In this document: positions 32,074 to 40,258 of the stretch, piece by piece | How the letters are laid out: the number at the start of each line of letters is the position of its first letter | Position numbering within the stretch: the first letter of the stretch is position 1 | DNA from: an uncultured Clostridia bacterium | GTDB lineage: Bacteria; Bacillota; Clostridia; Oscillospirales; Ruminococcaceae | Reading direction: 5' to 3' | DNA: 64,000 nucleotides | NCBI GenBank assembly: GCA_947628385.1 | Contig: CANQZS010000001.1 | Span: 1 to 64,000, forward strand | The notes under the pieces: model-generated | Seen by the model: only the letters and a program-made list of their open reading frames with translations | Databases searched by the model: none | Told to the model about the DNA's origin: nothing | Program-made: the position numbers and the translations under genes

Positions 32074-33180
32074 ATGCGGTTTAAGGTTTCAAAAAATCAG
32101 TTCCGTAACGCCGTAAAGATGGCTATAAAGGCAGTAACACATACGCCGCAATTACTGATTCTGTCAGGGTTGCACATAGAGGCATTCGCAGACGGCAGAG
32201 TAAGCGTGACCGGCAACGGTGTATCGGTGATAGCAAAGGCATGGATAGATAACGTCGATGTCAAAGAGCCGGGTTCAGCCATTGTAAACGCTCAAATGCT
32301 GAACAGAATGGTACAGACAATATCCGAAGATTTAATTGAGATATTCACCGATGATGATAACAAAAGCACCGTTATAAAGTATGGTCGGAGCCGATTAAAG
32401 CTTAATACTATAGAGGGTGTCTTCCCTACATATATGGACTTCAACCCCGACTATAGTATTGAAATGGACGGCTCTGTATTGGCGGATATGTTCAATAAGG
32501 TTGTCGCCTTCGCTTCAGACGAAAATACACATCTTGCCTCCTGTGCAGGTGTCAGCTTTAAGGTTGATGGCGGAGTGGTGGAGCTTGCCGGAACAGATAC
32601 ACGCCGGCTTGCCTGTGTAAAACAGGTGATAGATGATACAGAGGAAACATTCTCGGTTGTACTGCCGACGAACGGAATTAAGCTTTTTCTCGGCAATAAA
32701 GACGAGGAATGGTTCACTATCGAAACGGATTTACGGACTATCCGGTTCAGGTCAAAGACTTGTCAAATATATATGAGCCTTTTGGACGGAACGTTTATGA
32801 GCTATGATAAAGTGCTGAATGTAAGTCCGAGAATAACGGCGACTATGGATAAGGGTGAGCTTACCAACGCCGTAAGCAGAGCGATGCTGATGTCAGGTAT
32901 GGCTTTTGGACCGGACAAACCTCCCGTTGTAATGGATGTGTATAATCACAAGGTTTTGATTATGTGCAGAGCGTCCAACGGTACATATAGTGAAGAACTG
33001 TCGGCAGATATTGACGGCGAGGATATAAAGATAGGCTTTAACTGTATATATCTGTATGACGTTATAAGCCGATGTGACAATGACACCGTTACACTTGAAC
33101 TCACCGAACCGCTTAAAGCCGCGCTTGTTCATGATAACGGTGCAACATATCTTACAATGCCGATGCGGTTATTGACATAA
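32074..33180 (+). CDS. DNA polymerase III beta subunit-like sliding clamp
   Basis: 368 residues, the usual DnaN length. The three-domain clamp pattern is visible: FKVSKNQFRNAVKMA ... LSGLHIEAFADGRVSVTGNG for domain 1; SIEMDGSVLADMFNKVVAFA ... GVSFKVDGGVVELAGTDTRRLA for domain 2; a final YLTMPMRLLT end, as in DnaN (VMPMRL). The clamp tethers polymerase and other factors to DNA. A clamp carried by a plasmid or ICE is unusual and implies that replication or repair on this element uses its own clamp, perhaps evading host regulation. Sequence is divergent from host DnaN, so it is not a recent copy. Confidence 0.88.
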   Translation: MRFKVSKNQFRNAVKMAIKAVTHTPQLLILSGLHIEAFADGRVSVTGNGVSVIAKAWIDNVDVKEPGSAIVNAQMLNRMVQTISEDLIEIFTDDDNKSTVIKYGRSRLKLNTIEGVFPTYMDFNPDYSIEMDGSVLADMFNKVVAFASDENTHLASCAGVSFKVDGGVVELAGTDTRRLACVKQVIDDTEETFSVVLPTNGIKLFLGNKDEEWFTIETDLRTIRFRSKTCQIYMSLLDGTFMSYDKVLNVSPRITATMDKGELTNAVSRAMLMSGMAFGPDKPPVVMDVYNHKVLIMCRASNGTYSEELSADIDGEDIKIGFNCIYLYDVISRCDNDTVTLELTEPLKAALVHDNGATYLTMPMRLLT

Positions 33181-33195
33181 ACGAGGTATAAACCA

Positions 33196-34032
33196 ATGGA
33201 TAAGGAAAAGGCAGCGATTGAAAGGTTGCAAATAGGCGCAGAAGCCGCCGAAACCTACTATAACGCACCGCTGATTGTCTGTTACAGCGGCGGTAAGGAC
33301 AGTGACGTACTGCTTCAGCTTGCACTTAACAGCGGTATCAGGTTTGAGGTACTTCACACGCATACGACCGCTGACGCACCGGAAACAGTCTATCATGTTA
33401 CCGAAACATTCCGCAGACTGGAAGAACACGGTATCAAATGCGCAAGAGAATATCCGACGTATAAAGGTAATCCTACCTCGATGTGGCAGTTAATACCACA
33501 AAAGAAATTGCCGCCTACAAGACTTATGCGATACTGCTGTGATGTATTGAAGGAACAGGGCGGTAAAAATCGTGCCATTGCCACAGGTGTACGGTGGAAT
33601 GAAAGCTCGGCAAGGTCTAAGCGCGGTATCTATGAAGATGCTGCTCATAAACCCGAGAACAGAATAGTCATCAACAATGACAACGACGAAAAACGCAGAT
33701 GGTTTGAACGGTGCGAGATACAGGCTAAGACGGTTATAAACCCCATAATCGACTGGACGGATGCCGAGGTTTGGGACTATATTGCAGACAATAAAATACC
33801 GTGCAATCCGTTATACTGTGAGGGGTTCAAACGTGTCGGTTGTATCGGATGCCCGTTGGCAAACAAGCATAACAGGCAGATAGAGTTCCAAAGATACCCG
33901 AAATACAGACAGATGTATATACACGCGTTCGATAGGATGCTAAAGGTACGTGAAACAGAAGGAAAAGACAATCGTACATGGAACGACGGGTATGACGTGT
34001 TCAGGTGGTGGATGGGCGAAGATAAAGGATAA
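33196..34032 (+). CDS. PAPS-reductase/ATP-pyrophosphatase (PP-loop) family protein
   Basis: 278 residues. PP-loop SGGKDSDVLLQLAL near residue 30, LMRYCCDVLKEQGGK, ATGVRWNESSAR, and a C-terminal GCIGCPLANKHNRQ. The three extra Cys fit an iron-sulfur version. Family members activate sulfate or act in nucleic-acid modification (for example DndC in phosphorothioation), and phage/plasmid versions are frequent. No dnd partners are seen. A role in DNA modification or anti-restriction is plausible given the nearby cytosine methyltransferase, but sulfur assimilation cannot be excluded. Confidence 0.88.
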   Translation: MDKEKAAIERLQIGAEAAETYYNAPLIVCYSGGKDSDVLLQLALNSGIRFEVLHTHTTADAPETVYHVTETFRRLEEHGIKCAREYPTYKGNPTSMWQLIPQKKLPPTRLMRYCCDVLKEQGGKNRAIATGVRWNESSARSKRGIYEDAAHKPENRIVINNDNDEKRRWFERCEIQAKTVINPIIDWTDAEVWDYIADNKIPCNPLYCEGFKRVGCIGCPLANKHNRQIEFQRYPKYRQMYIHAFDRMLKVRETEGKDNRTWNDGYDVFRWWMGEDKG

Positions 34033-34046
34033 GGGGGATTTTACAA

Positions 34047-34637
34047 ATGAAGAAGGTAATGGCTGTTATATCAGGGTTAATGATTATGTTATCAGCGACA
34101 GCAAACGCCGCAGAGTTTGAAACATGGTATGCCGGCGCGGAGTCGGGGTTAAATTTGCGCTCCGAGCCGAACGCTGACAGTGCTGTTATAACGGTATACC
34201 CGCATGGCACGGAATTATCCGTTATTGGTACAGACGGCGGTAAATGGTGGCAAGTATGGGACGGAATAAATCAAGGTTGGGTTAGCAGTGAATACATGGT
34301 AGACAGTGCGGATAAGTACGCAGAGCCGCAGCCGCAAATAGGTGAATATTTGGGTGTGTTCCGTGTAACAGGCTATACGCCCGACCCGGCAGAAAACGGC
34401 GGTGGTACAGTTGACTGTTTCGGTGTTCCGCTCGAATTGGAAATCGGTGACATTGTGGCGGTAGACGCAAGCGTTATACCCTTAAATACATGGCTATACA
34501 TAGAGGGTGTAGGCTACAGGAAAACTCACGACACAGGAGTTTACGGAAGGGTTATAGACGTATTAACCGCAAGTAATTATGAGTCGGACATGATAACTGC
34601 TGACCGTAACGTGTATATCGTTGAGGGGGTGGAATAA
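34047..34637 (+). CDS. Secreted SH3 plus 3D-domain cell-wall protein
   Basis: 196 residues. Signal peptide (KKVMAVISGLMIMLSATANA), bacterial SH3 domain (GLNLRSEPNADSAVITVYPH ... WWQVWDGINQGWVSSEY), then a double-psi barrel 3D domain (FRVTGYTPDPAENGGGT ... GDIVAVDASVIPLNTWLYIE ... THDTG, VIDV). The 3D domain occurs in lytic transglycosylases (MltA/Rpf-like). It probably binds or trims peptidoglycan outside the cell, maybe assisting transfer. Its end overlaps the next small gene (TAATG). Confidence 0.85.
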   Translation: MKKVMAVISGLMIMLSATANAAEFETWYAGAESGLNLRSEPNADSAVITVYPHGTELSVIGTDGGKWWQVWDGINQGWVSSEYMVDSADKYAEPQPQIGEYLGVFRVTGYTPDPAENGGGTVDCFGVPLELEIGDIVAVDASVIPLNTWLYIEGVGYRKTHDTGVYGRVIDVLTASNYESDMITADRNVYIVEGVE

Positions 34638-34816
34638 TGAGCAGCGAAGTAGAATTTTTTTGTCGAGTCCCGACGTATGGTAAAACCAAAATATACATTT
34701 CAAACAGTAATGACAAAGGCTGTTTGTTAATCGGAGTAGGTGGGAAACAGTACAGAGTACCGGCTAAAAATTTATTGTGGTCGGTAAAGAAATGTATGGG
34801 TATAGAGGACGAATAG
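34637..34816 (+). CDS. Small protein, 59 aa
   Basis: Starts at the ATG of TAATG, overlapping the upstream stop, after TTGAGGGGGTGG as ribosome site, and ends TAG at 34816. Contains EFFCRVPTYGKTKIYISN and IGVGGKQYRVPAKNLLWSV, a compact beta-rich pattern. Tight coupling to both neighbours supports it as a real gene. Function unknown. Confidence 0.6.
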   Translation: MSSEVEFFCRVPTYGKTKIYISNSNDKGCLLIGVGGKQYRVPAKNLLWSVKKCMGIEDE

Positions 34817-34829
34817 AGGGGTGATAGAG

Positions 34830-35069
34830 ATGTATTTGACATCAAAACTGGTGATGTATGTTATATACATGATAATCGCTGTTATAACGGTTTCTGCACT
34901 GGCTCGGTCATGGTTCACGCGAACCCAAAGAACCGGAGGAAGGAAGACACAAAGGTCTGCTATGATAAGCTATATCGTTATCTTTACTGTCAGTGCATTG
35001 CTTATGACTTGGTATAACTTTGCATGGCTGATTGTAGAACTTTTGGAACAGATAAGTAAAATAGGATAG
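34830..35069 (+). CDS. Small two-span membrane protein
   Basis: 79 residues from the ATG at 34830 (GAGGGG site). Spans KLVMYVIYMIIAVITVSALA and MISYIVIFTVSALLMTWYNF with a basic loop between (RTQRTGGRKTQRS), so both ends probably face out. Unknown function. Confidence 0.62.
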   Translation: MYLTSKLVMYVIYMIIAVITVSALARSWFTRTQRTGGRKTQRSAMISYIVIFTVSALLMTWYNFAWLIVELLEQISKIG

Positions 35070-35096
35070 CATATATATCAAAGGGAGTAATTGGCG

Positions 35097-35582
35097 ATGT
35101 GGCGTAAGGAAATAACGAAAAAGCTGTCGGAGCTGTTGGAAAGGCATCTCAACCCGAGCAACGATAGCCGCATATATACGGCAAAAGAGGTTACATTCGA
35201 CTATTCATCGGTCGATAGAGTCAGAGTTGACTATATGCAATTCAAGCCGCCGAATACAACGATAAGCGGTTTAGAACGGGGCGATTTCTTCTGTTACGAA
35301 GTTAAATCATCGGCAGAGGACTTTCACTCAAAGCACGGTCATAACTTTATCGGTGACTATAACTACTACGTTATGCCAGAAGCTGTATACCTCGCTGTAA
35401 AGAAAGAAATCCCGTTTGGAACAGGTGTATATGTCGCGGATAATGCTTTTACTCATTTGGAATGCGTACAAGCCGCGAGAAGGAAGAACCGAAATCGCTC
35501 AAACCTCGAACTGCTGTTCATGATGTACCGTTCAGCATTAAGAGATTTATATAAATTCAAAGGAAGTGATAAACGTGACTGA
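35097..35582 (+). CDS. PD-(D/E)XK nuclease-fold protein, MmcB-like
   Basis: 161 residues from the ATG at 35097 (AAGGGAG). A nuclease-like core: VDRVRVDYMQF ... GDFFCYEVKSSAEDF gives a spaced Asp and the E-x-K pair; HNFIGDYNYYVMPEAVYLAV follows. Such small nuclease-fold proteins are found in DNA repair and phage recombination. Activity is uncertain. Overlaps the next gene by 8 bp. Confidence 0.65.
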   Translation: MWRKEITKKLSELLERHLNPSNDSRIYTAKEVTFDYSSVDRVRVDYMQFKPPNTTISGLERGDFFCYEVKSSAEDFHSKHGHNFIGDYNYYVMPEAVYLAVKKEIPFGTGVYVADNAFTHLECVQAARRKNRNRSNLELLFMMYRSALRDLYKFKGSDKRD

Positions 35583-35970
35583 AGTAGAGAAGCTGAAAGT
35601 CATTGACAAGTTTATGCAAGGGTATTTACCGATACAGGACGATATTATCACACTGTTAAAGACAATGCCCGACAGTGATTTGGCAAGAGAGAGGATAATT
35701 TCAAAGCTGAACCCTATTGCTACACCGTTGTTTGAGATGTACGAAAAGCCGCTGAACGACATTGTAAGCGTGTATACGGACGAATCAGTACCGTTTCTGA
35801 TAATGATACTCGAAAAGATTATCAAGGAGCTTAAAAGAACGTCAAATTATTCGCCTTTAATGCTTGACTTTCTTGAAAAGAACACTGAAATGACGGCGTA
35901 TATGTGGTCTGTACCGTATTTGGAAGTTGCAAAGGCAGATACAGAAGAACAACAGGGCGATAACCGGTAA
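35575..35970 (+). CDS. Hypothetical helical protein
   Basis: 131 residues from a GTG at 35575 (AAAGGAAG upstream); a GTG at 35566 is an alternative. Mostly helical (VIDKFMQGYLPIQDDIITLL, VPFLIMILEKIIKELKR). No domain recognised. It lies between the nuclease-fold gene and the cytosine methyltransferase gene, coupled to both. Confidence 0.58.
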   Translation: MTEVEKLKVIDKFMQGYLPIQDDIITLLKTMPDSDLARERIISKLNPIATPLFEMYEKPLNDIVSVYTDESVPFLIMILEKIIKELKRTSNYSPLMLDFLEKNTEMTAYMWSVPYLEVAKADTEEQQGDNR

Positions 35971-35982
35971 GGAGTGTGACTT

Positions 35983-37614
35983 ATGAACAGAGCGCAGATA
36001 AACTTGACGGATGAAATCACTGTTGACGGCTTCTGCGGCGGCGGTGGATGGTCTACGGGGTTTGAACTGGCGATAGGCAGACCGGTTGATATAGGTATTA
36101 ACCATGACGCGGATGCCATTGCCATGCACAAACGCAACCATCCGTATACCAAGCACTATAACGAAAACATCTACGAAGTTGACCCGTACGAAGCGGTGTC
36201 AGGACGAAATGTGGGTTGGGCGCATTTTTCACCGGATTGCACACACTTCTCTCGTGCAAAGGGTGGTACGCCGGTTAAAAAGTCTATCCGTAGCTTGGCA
36301 TGGGTAGTTACAAAATGGGCGGGAACCGTTCATCCACGGATAATCTCTATGGAGAACGTACCGGAGTTCATGACTTGGGGACCGCTCTGTGCAAGACGAA
36401 CCAAAGACGGGCGCATATACAAGGTTGACGGCACTATTGCTGAAAAGGGCGAGTATGTACCGTATGCCGAGCAGCAGCTCGTACCGGATAAACGTAAAAC
36501 CGGTCAGACGTTTAAGCGGTTTATATCCGTTATGAAATCGTATGGTTATGACTGCAAGTGGAAGATACTGACCGCCGCCGATTACGGTGCGCCTACTATA
36601 CGAAAACGGTTATTTATCCTGTTCCGTAACGATGGACAGCCTATACGTTTCCCGATACCTACACACGGTGACCCGAACAGTAAAGCTGTTAAAACCGGTA
36701 AACTAAAGCCGTGGCATACGGCGGCAGAATGTATTGACTGGTCTGTCCCCTGCCCTTCTATCTTTGAGAGAAAGAAGCCTTTGGCAGAGAATACGCTGAA
36801 ACGTATCGCAAAGGGCATACAGAAATTTGTTGTCGATAACCCCGACCCGTTCCTTTTGGAAACGGACGATTCCGGTATCGTTGCCCCGACTATAATGTGC
36901 AATAACACAAATAACGTCGGCGCGGATATAGATACGCCTTTGCCGACTATCACTACGGGCAACAGGAATTATCTTGTATCGCCCATGCTAATTCAGTATC
37001 ACGGCGAACAATCGGAACGTGAAACACGCGGGCAAGTCCTTAACCAGCCTCTGCAAACGGTCGATACGGCGAATAGGTATGGTTTGGTTACGGCGTTCAT
37101 TTCAAAGTATTTCAGCGGTGGATATGCCGGCTCCGGTGCTTCGATGAAAAAGCCTATGCCGACCGTAACAGCGATAGACCATAATTCTGTCGTGTCCGTA
37201 CATATTTCACCTGAGGCAGAAAAAAGTGACAAGCACTGTGCGGACGTACAGGCGTTCTTGATTAAGTATAATCACACAGGTACAGCGAAAAACGTCGATA
37301 AGCCGTTAGATACGATAACAACCAAAGACCGATTTGGGATTGTAACGGTAAAGAGCGAGGAATACAGGATAGTCGATATAGGTATGAGGATGCTCACGCC
37401 GAGGGAGCTATATAACGCGCAGGGATTTCCGGCAGATTATGAGATAGAGACGGATTGTGACGGCAAGGCATACCCGAAGACAAAGCAGATAGCACGATGC
37501 GGTAACAGTGTTCCTCCCCCGTTTGCAACAGCGATAGTACGGGCAAACGCGCCGGAATGGTGTGGGGTTAAGATAGAAACAATGCAGGAATTGAACCGTA
37601 TGATAGCGGTATAA
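35983..37614 (+). CDS. DNA (cytosine-5) methyltransferase
   Basis: 543 residues. Motif I VDGFCGGGGWSTGFE, motif IV FSPDCTHFSRAKG with the catalytic Cys, motif VI ISMENVPEF, motif VIII-like YGAPTIRKRLFILF, and motifs IX-X LTPRELYNAQGFP ... CGNSVPPPFA. The target-recognition region (~300-450) has several VDKPLDTITT / NQPLQTVDT repeats typical of phage-type enzymes. It methylates cytosine C5 in DNA; no cognate restriction enzyme is adjacent, so protection against host restriction is likely. SPDC in place of the common PPCQ is a known phage-type variant. Confidence 0.95.
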   Translation: MNRAQINLTDEITVDGFCGGGGWSTGFELAIGRPVDIGINHDADAIAMHKRNHPYTKHYNENIYEVDPYEAVSGRNVGWAHFSPDCTHFSRAKGGTPVKKSIRSLAWVVTKWAGTVHPRIISMENVPEFMTWGPLCARRTKDGRIYKVDGTIAEKGEYVPYAEQQLVPDKRKTGQTFKRFISVMKSYGYDCKWKILTAADYGAPTIRKRLFILFRNDGQPIRFPIPTHGDPNSKAVKTGKLKPWHTAAECIDWSVPCPSIFERKKPLAENTLKRIAKGIQKFVVDNPDPFLLETDDSGIVAPTIMCNNTNNVGADIDTPLPTITTGNRNYLVSPMLIQYHGEQSERETRGQVLNQPLQTVDTANRYGLVTAFISKYFSGGYAGSGASMKKPMPTVTAIDHNSVVSVHISPEAEKSDKHCADVQAFLIKYNHTGTAKNVDKPLDTITTKDRFGIVTVKSEEYRIVDIGMRMLTPRELYNAQGFPADYEIETDCDGKAYPKTKQIARCGNSVPPPFATAIVRANAPEWCGVKIETMQELNRMIAV

Positions 37615-37632
37615 AAAAAGGAGTGATAAAAA

Positions 37633-38070
37633 ATGATGTATCAGATATTAGCTTGGACATTGTCTATATGTGTTTTAATAATTTTTATAACCGTTATGTT
37701 AAATGGAAGGGATATAATAAATCCAACACTGGCTACTACAATAGTAGTAACAGCAAGTGTTATAATGTTGGGAACTTTTGGAGTTGTTGTATGGAAAGAT
37801 TTTCAAGTAACTAAACTTGAAGACTATGAGACAGTTGTAATTATAAAGCCGACTGTGACTACTCAACCATTATATACAGGCGACGAAGTATATATCTATG
37901 GATATAAAGAAGACGGCTCGTTATATGAAGGCAGCGGTGAAACAGAATATACGGTATATGATACAGAAGATAATGATACGTATGTGAAAATAAAATGTAT
38001 CACAGACGACGCCAAAGATTTGATGAAGATGAGCCGTGAGTGCGATATTGAAATAAAGAAGGTGGAATAA
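37633..38070 (+). CDS. Membrane protein of local paralogous family (paralog 2)
   Basis: 145 residues, AAAGGAG site. Two N-terminal spans, then the shared domain: DEVYIYGYKEDG, LYEGSGETEYTVY, IKCITDDAKDLMKMSREC, IEIKKVE. Closest to the 31094-31555 product, with near-identical domain ends. Directly followed by paralogs 3 and 4. Confidence 0.75.
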   Translation: MMYQILAWTLSICVLIIFITVMLNGRDIINPTLATTIVVTASVIMLGTFGVVVWKDFQVTKLEDYETVVIIKPTVTTQPLYTGDEVYIYGYKEDGSLYEGSGETEYTVYDTEDNDTYVKIKCITDDAKDLMKMSRECDIEIKKVE

Positions 38071-38071
38071 A

Positions 38072-38542
38072 ATGGTAGAATTAGGAACAATAGATTCCAT
38101 AGTAGGGATTTTAATTGCAATTACAGTGTTTGTATTTGGAGTTATGACTTTTCTAATGTTATCTGGCAGAATAAACCCTGTAACAGTATTGGTAACAGCG
38201 ATAATATTAGGAATTATTGTTACACTGTCTTTTGTAATGCAAAAAGTATTACATAATGAATATACATCTTCTCAAACAAGTGACAATGAAATAGTAATGT
38301 CAGTAACGCCAACGATGACATCTTTGCCGTTGGAAAAGGGAGATACCGTAAAAATATATGGGTACACCGAAGACGGTACAATCTTTAAGGACAATATTGA
38401 TAAGGAATATACAATATATTCTGTGGAAGATAGGTATTCTATATCTCCGGTAAACGTGCGCTGTACTACATCTGATGCTAAAGAATTAAGAGAAATTCTT
38501 TCAAAGAGTAAAGATATTGAGGTTGTAAAGGTATCACCGTAA
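38072..38542 (+). CDS. Membrane protein of local paralogous family (paralog 3)
   Basis: 156 residues, starting 1 bp after the previous stop with GAAGGTGG as ribosome site. Two spans and the family domain, more diverged: GDTVKIYGYTEDGT, KEYTIYSVED, VRCTTSDAKELREILSKSKD, IEVVKV. The GSG of the EGSGE motif is lost. Confidence 0.72.
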   Translation: MVELGTIDSIVGILIAITVFVFGVMTFLMLSGRINPVTVLVTAIILGIIVTLSFVMQKVLHNEYTSSQTSDNEIVMSVTPTMTSLPLEKGDTVKIYGYTEDGTIFKDNIDKEYTIYSVEDRYSISPVNVRCTTSDAKELREILSKSKDIEVVKVSP

Positions 38543-38572
38543 TAAACATAAAGAAAGGTTGGACATTGGAAA

Positions 38573-39214
38573 ATGAGCATATTACTGATATTACTCTTTA
38601 TTGTATCATTAACTGTTTTTATAGAAGGAGTCCAGATAATAAGATTGACTTCTGACTGTCTCCTTTCAATACCGGCTGTTATAATACCGTCAGACTTAAA
38701 GCAAGGAGATACAATAAATATATACGGGTTACAAAAGGATGGCACTTCTGATACTCCCCATATAAATAAGCTATATGCCGGATATGTCGTATATAAAGTG
38801 GGAAACGGTTGTGTGACTATTTGTTGTAATAGGGTTGAGAGCAAGAGTATATCAAAGTTTATACATGAATATCCGTACATTGAAATAACAAAGGCATACG
38901 GGCATTTGTTAAATGATGATTTCCTCGTAAATGTCTCATATCCTATGACGGCATCCTTACCTATCAAAATAGGCGATTGTATATACTTATTTGGGTATAA
39001 GGAAGACGGTTCTGTATATGAAGGCAGTGGGAGAAAATACATAGTACAACATGTAGATGATGAATGTATGCCTATGCAGATAAGCATACGTTGTGCGTTT
39101 TCGGATGCGAAAAGACTATCGAAAATGATACGTGAATGTGAAGATGTTAAGGTAGTACGAGTTGAACGGGAATATGCCCAACAGAGGTACAAAAGAGAAA
39201 AAAAGTTATTGTGA
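38573..39214 (+). CDS. Membrane protein of local paralogous family with two domain copies (paralog 4)
   Basis: 213 residues. One N-terminal span (ILLILLFIVSLTVFIEGV), then a degenerate domain (GDTINIYGLQKDGT ... YVVYKVGNGCVTICC ... IEITKAYG) and a well-kept second one (GDCIYLFGYKEDGS, VYEGSGRKYIVQHV, SIRCAFSDAKRLSKMIRECE, VKVVRVE). The internal duplication shows the unit can stand in tandem. The end overlaps the upstream part of the next frame but not its real start. Confidence 0.72.
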   Translation: MSILLILLFIVSLTVFIEGVQIIRLTSDCLLSIPAVIIPSDLKQGDTINIYGLQKDGTSDTPHINKLYAGYVVYKVGNGCVTICCNRVESKSISKFIHEYPYIEITKAYGHLLNDDFLVNVSYPMTASLPIKIGDCIYLFGYKEDGSVYEGSGRKYIVQHVDDECMPMQISIRCAFSDAKRLSKMIRECEDVKVVRVEREYAQQRYKREKKLL

Positions 39215-39236
39215 TATAAAAAGGGGTGTAAAAGAA

Positions 39237-39860
39237 ATGCAGTTATTCGACGCGGAAATCACAGAAATTCGCAGTAAGAAAATAACGATACCTGCGGAAT
39301 CACGAGAAGATGCGGGTAGTATTGCTCATGATATGTACCTAAACTCACAGATTGAACTGTCAAAAGGGGATTTTAACAGTTATGGGGTTTCAATATCGCC
39401 CAGAAATATAACCTTGTCTAAAATTGTCAACGGATATATAAGGTTCAATAATAATTCGGATGAATGGGTAAATTGTTCTGTAAACCTTGAAACAAAAGAG
39501 GTTTTCGGCTTTAATGCACCTGACAAGCTGAACGGATATACATTCACATTATGGCTATATGACGCTTTCTTTGACGTATGGGGCGAGGATATGGTAGAAT
39601 CCGGAGATTTTTGGACAAAGCTTAATGTTATCGAAAAGAAAAAGGAAACAAAGAAAGCAGAGCAAAGTAATAACGACAGTCCATCTCACGGTCATTGGTG
39701 TATAACAAGACCGGGATATTATGACTGTTCCGTATGCGGCAAATATTATAAAAACGGCTGCGTGACCTTAAAAGAAGCGGCAAAAAACCTTCAATCTCGT
39801 AAATACATATATTCATATTGCCCGTTTTGCGGCTCTGTAATGGACGAGGACGTGATATAA
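39237..39860 (+). CDS. DpnD/PcfM-like protein with C-terminal zinc ribbon
   Basis: 207 residues from the ATG at 39237 (AAGGGGTG site); the longer frame back to 39162 overlaps the previous gene. The first ~55 residues (FDAEITEIRSKKITIPAESR ... ELSKGDFNSYGVSI) resemble the DpnD/PcfM small domain found on conjugative plasmids. The C-terminus has two Cys pairs (YDCSVCGKYYK ... YCPFCGSVMD). The middle is unrecognised. Confidence 0.65.
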   Translation: MQLFDAEITEIRSKKITIPAESREDAGSIAHDMYLNSQIELSKGDFNSYGVSISPRNITLSKIVNGYIRFNNNSDEWVNCSVNLETKEVFGFNAPDKLNGYTFTLWLYDAFFDVWGEDMVESGDFWTKLNVIEKKKETKKAEQSNNDSPSHGHWCITRPGYYDCSVCGKYYKNGCVTLKEAAKNLQSRKYIYSYCPFCGSVMDEDVI

Positions 39861-39861
39861 G

Positions 39862-40143
39862 ATGTTGACAAACATAATAAATGCGATAAGCATAATCATA
39901 TCAATAGGCGGTATTGTCTTTTTCCTCTGGTTTGCTTATAAACTCATATCAAGCTTTTATGAAGTCTTTATAAAAGAAGATTGGAGTAACGACGAGGACA
40001 ATACAACACAAGTAAACAAGGCTCAACCCCCGCGTTTCAAAAAATATCAATATTGCCCCTATTGCGGGGAGAACTTTGAGACGGGTAAAACATACAAGAA
40101 ATGCCCGTATTGCAAGGAGTCTTTAGTAAGGAAGGTTGAGTGA
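39862..40143 (+). CDS. Membrane-anchored zinc-ribbon protein
   Basis: 93 residues. One N-terminal span (IISIGGIVFFLWFAYKLI), an acidic linker (DWSNDEDNTTQ), and a double CxxC zinc ribbon (QYCPYCGENFETGK ... KCPYCKESL). Such designs are common for small membrane adaptors. Starts 1 bp after the preceding stop. Confidence 0.68.
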   Translation: MLTNIINAISIIISIGGIVFFLWFAYKLISSFYEVFIKEDWSNDEDNTTQVNKAQPPRFKKYQYCPYCGENFETGKTYKKCPYCKESLVRKVE

Positions 40144-40145
40144 GT

Positions 40146-40208
40146 ATGAAAAGAAAGAGCAGAACGCCCTTACGTGAGCGTGTAAAACTGCTTATACACG
40201 GTCCGTAG
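40146..40208 (+). CDS. Possible 20-aa basic peptide
   Basis: ATG at 40146, 2 bp after the previous stop, weak upstream GGAAGG, ending TAG at 40208. Product MKRKSRTPLRERVKLLIHGP. Coupled position supports translation; composition fits a nucleic-acid-binding or membrane-active peptide, or it may be noise. Confidence 0.3.
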   Translation: MKRKSRTPLRERVKLLIHGP

Positions 40209-40258
40209 GGATAGATAACATATCTGCATAAACAAAATTGATGAAAGGGTGAAAAACA

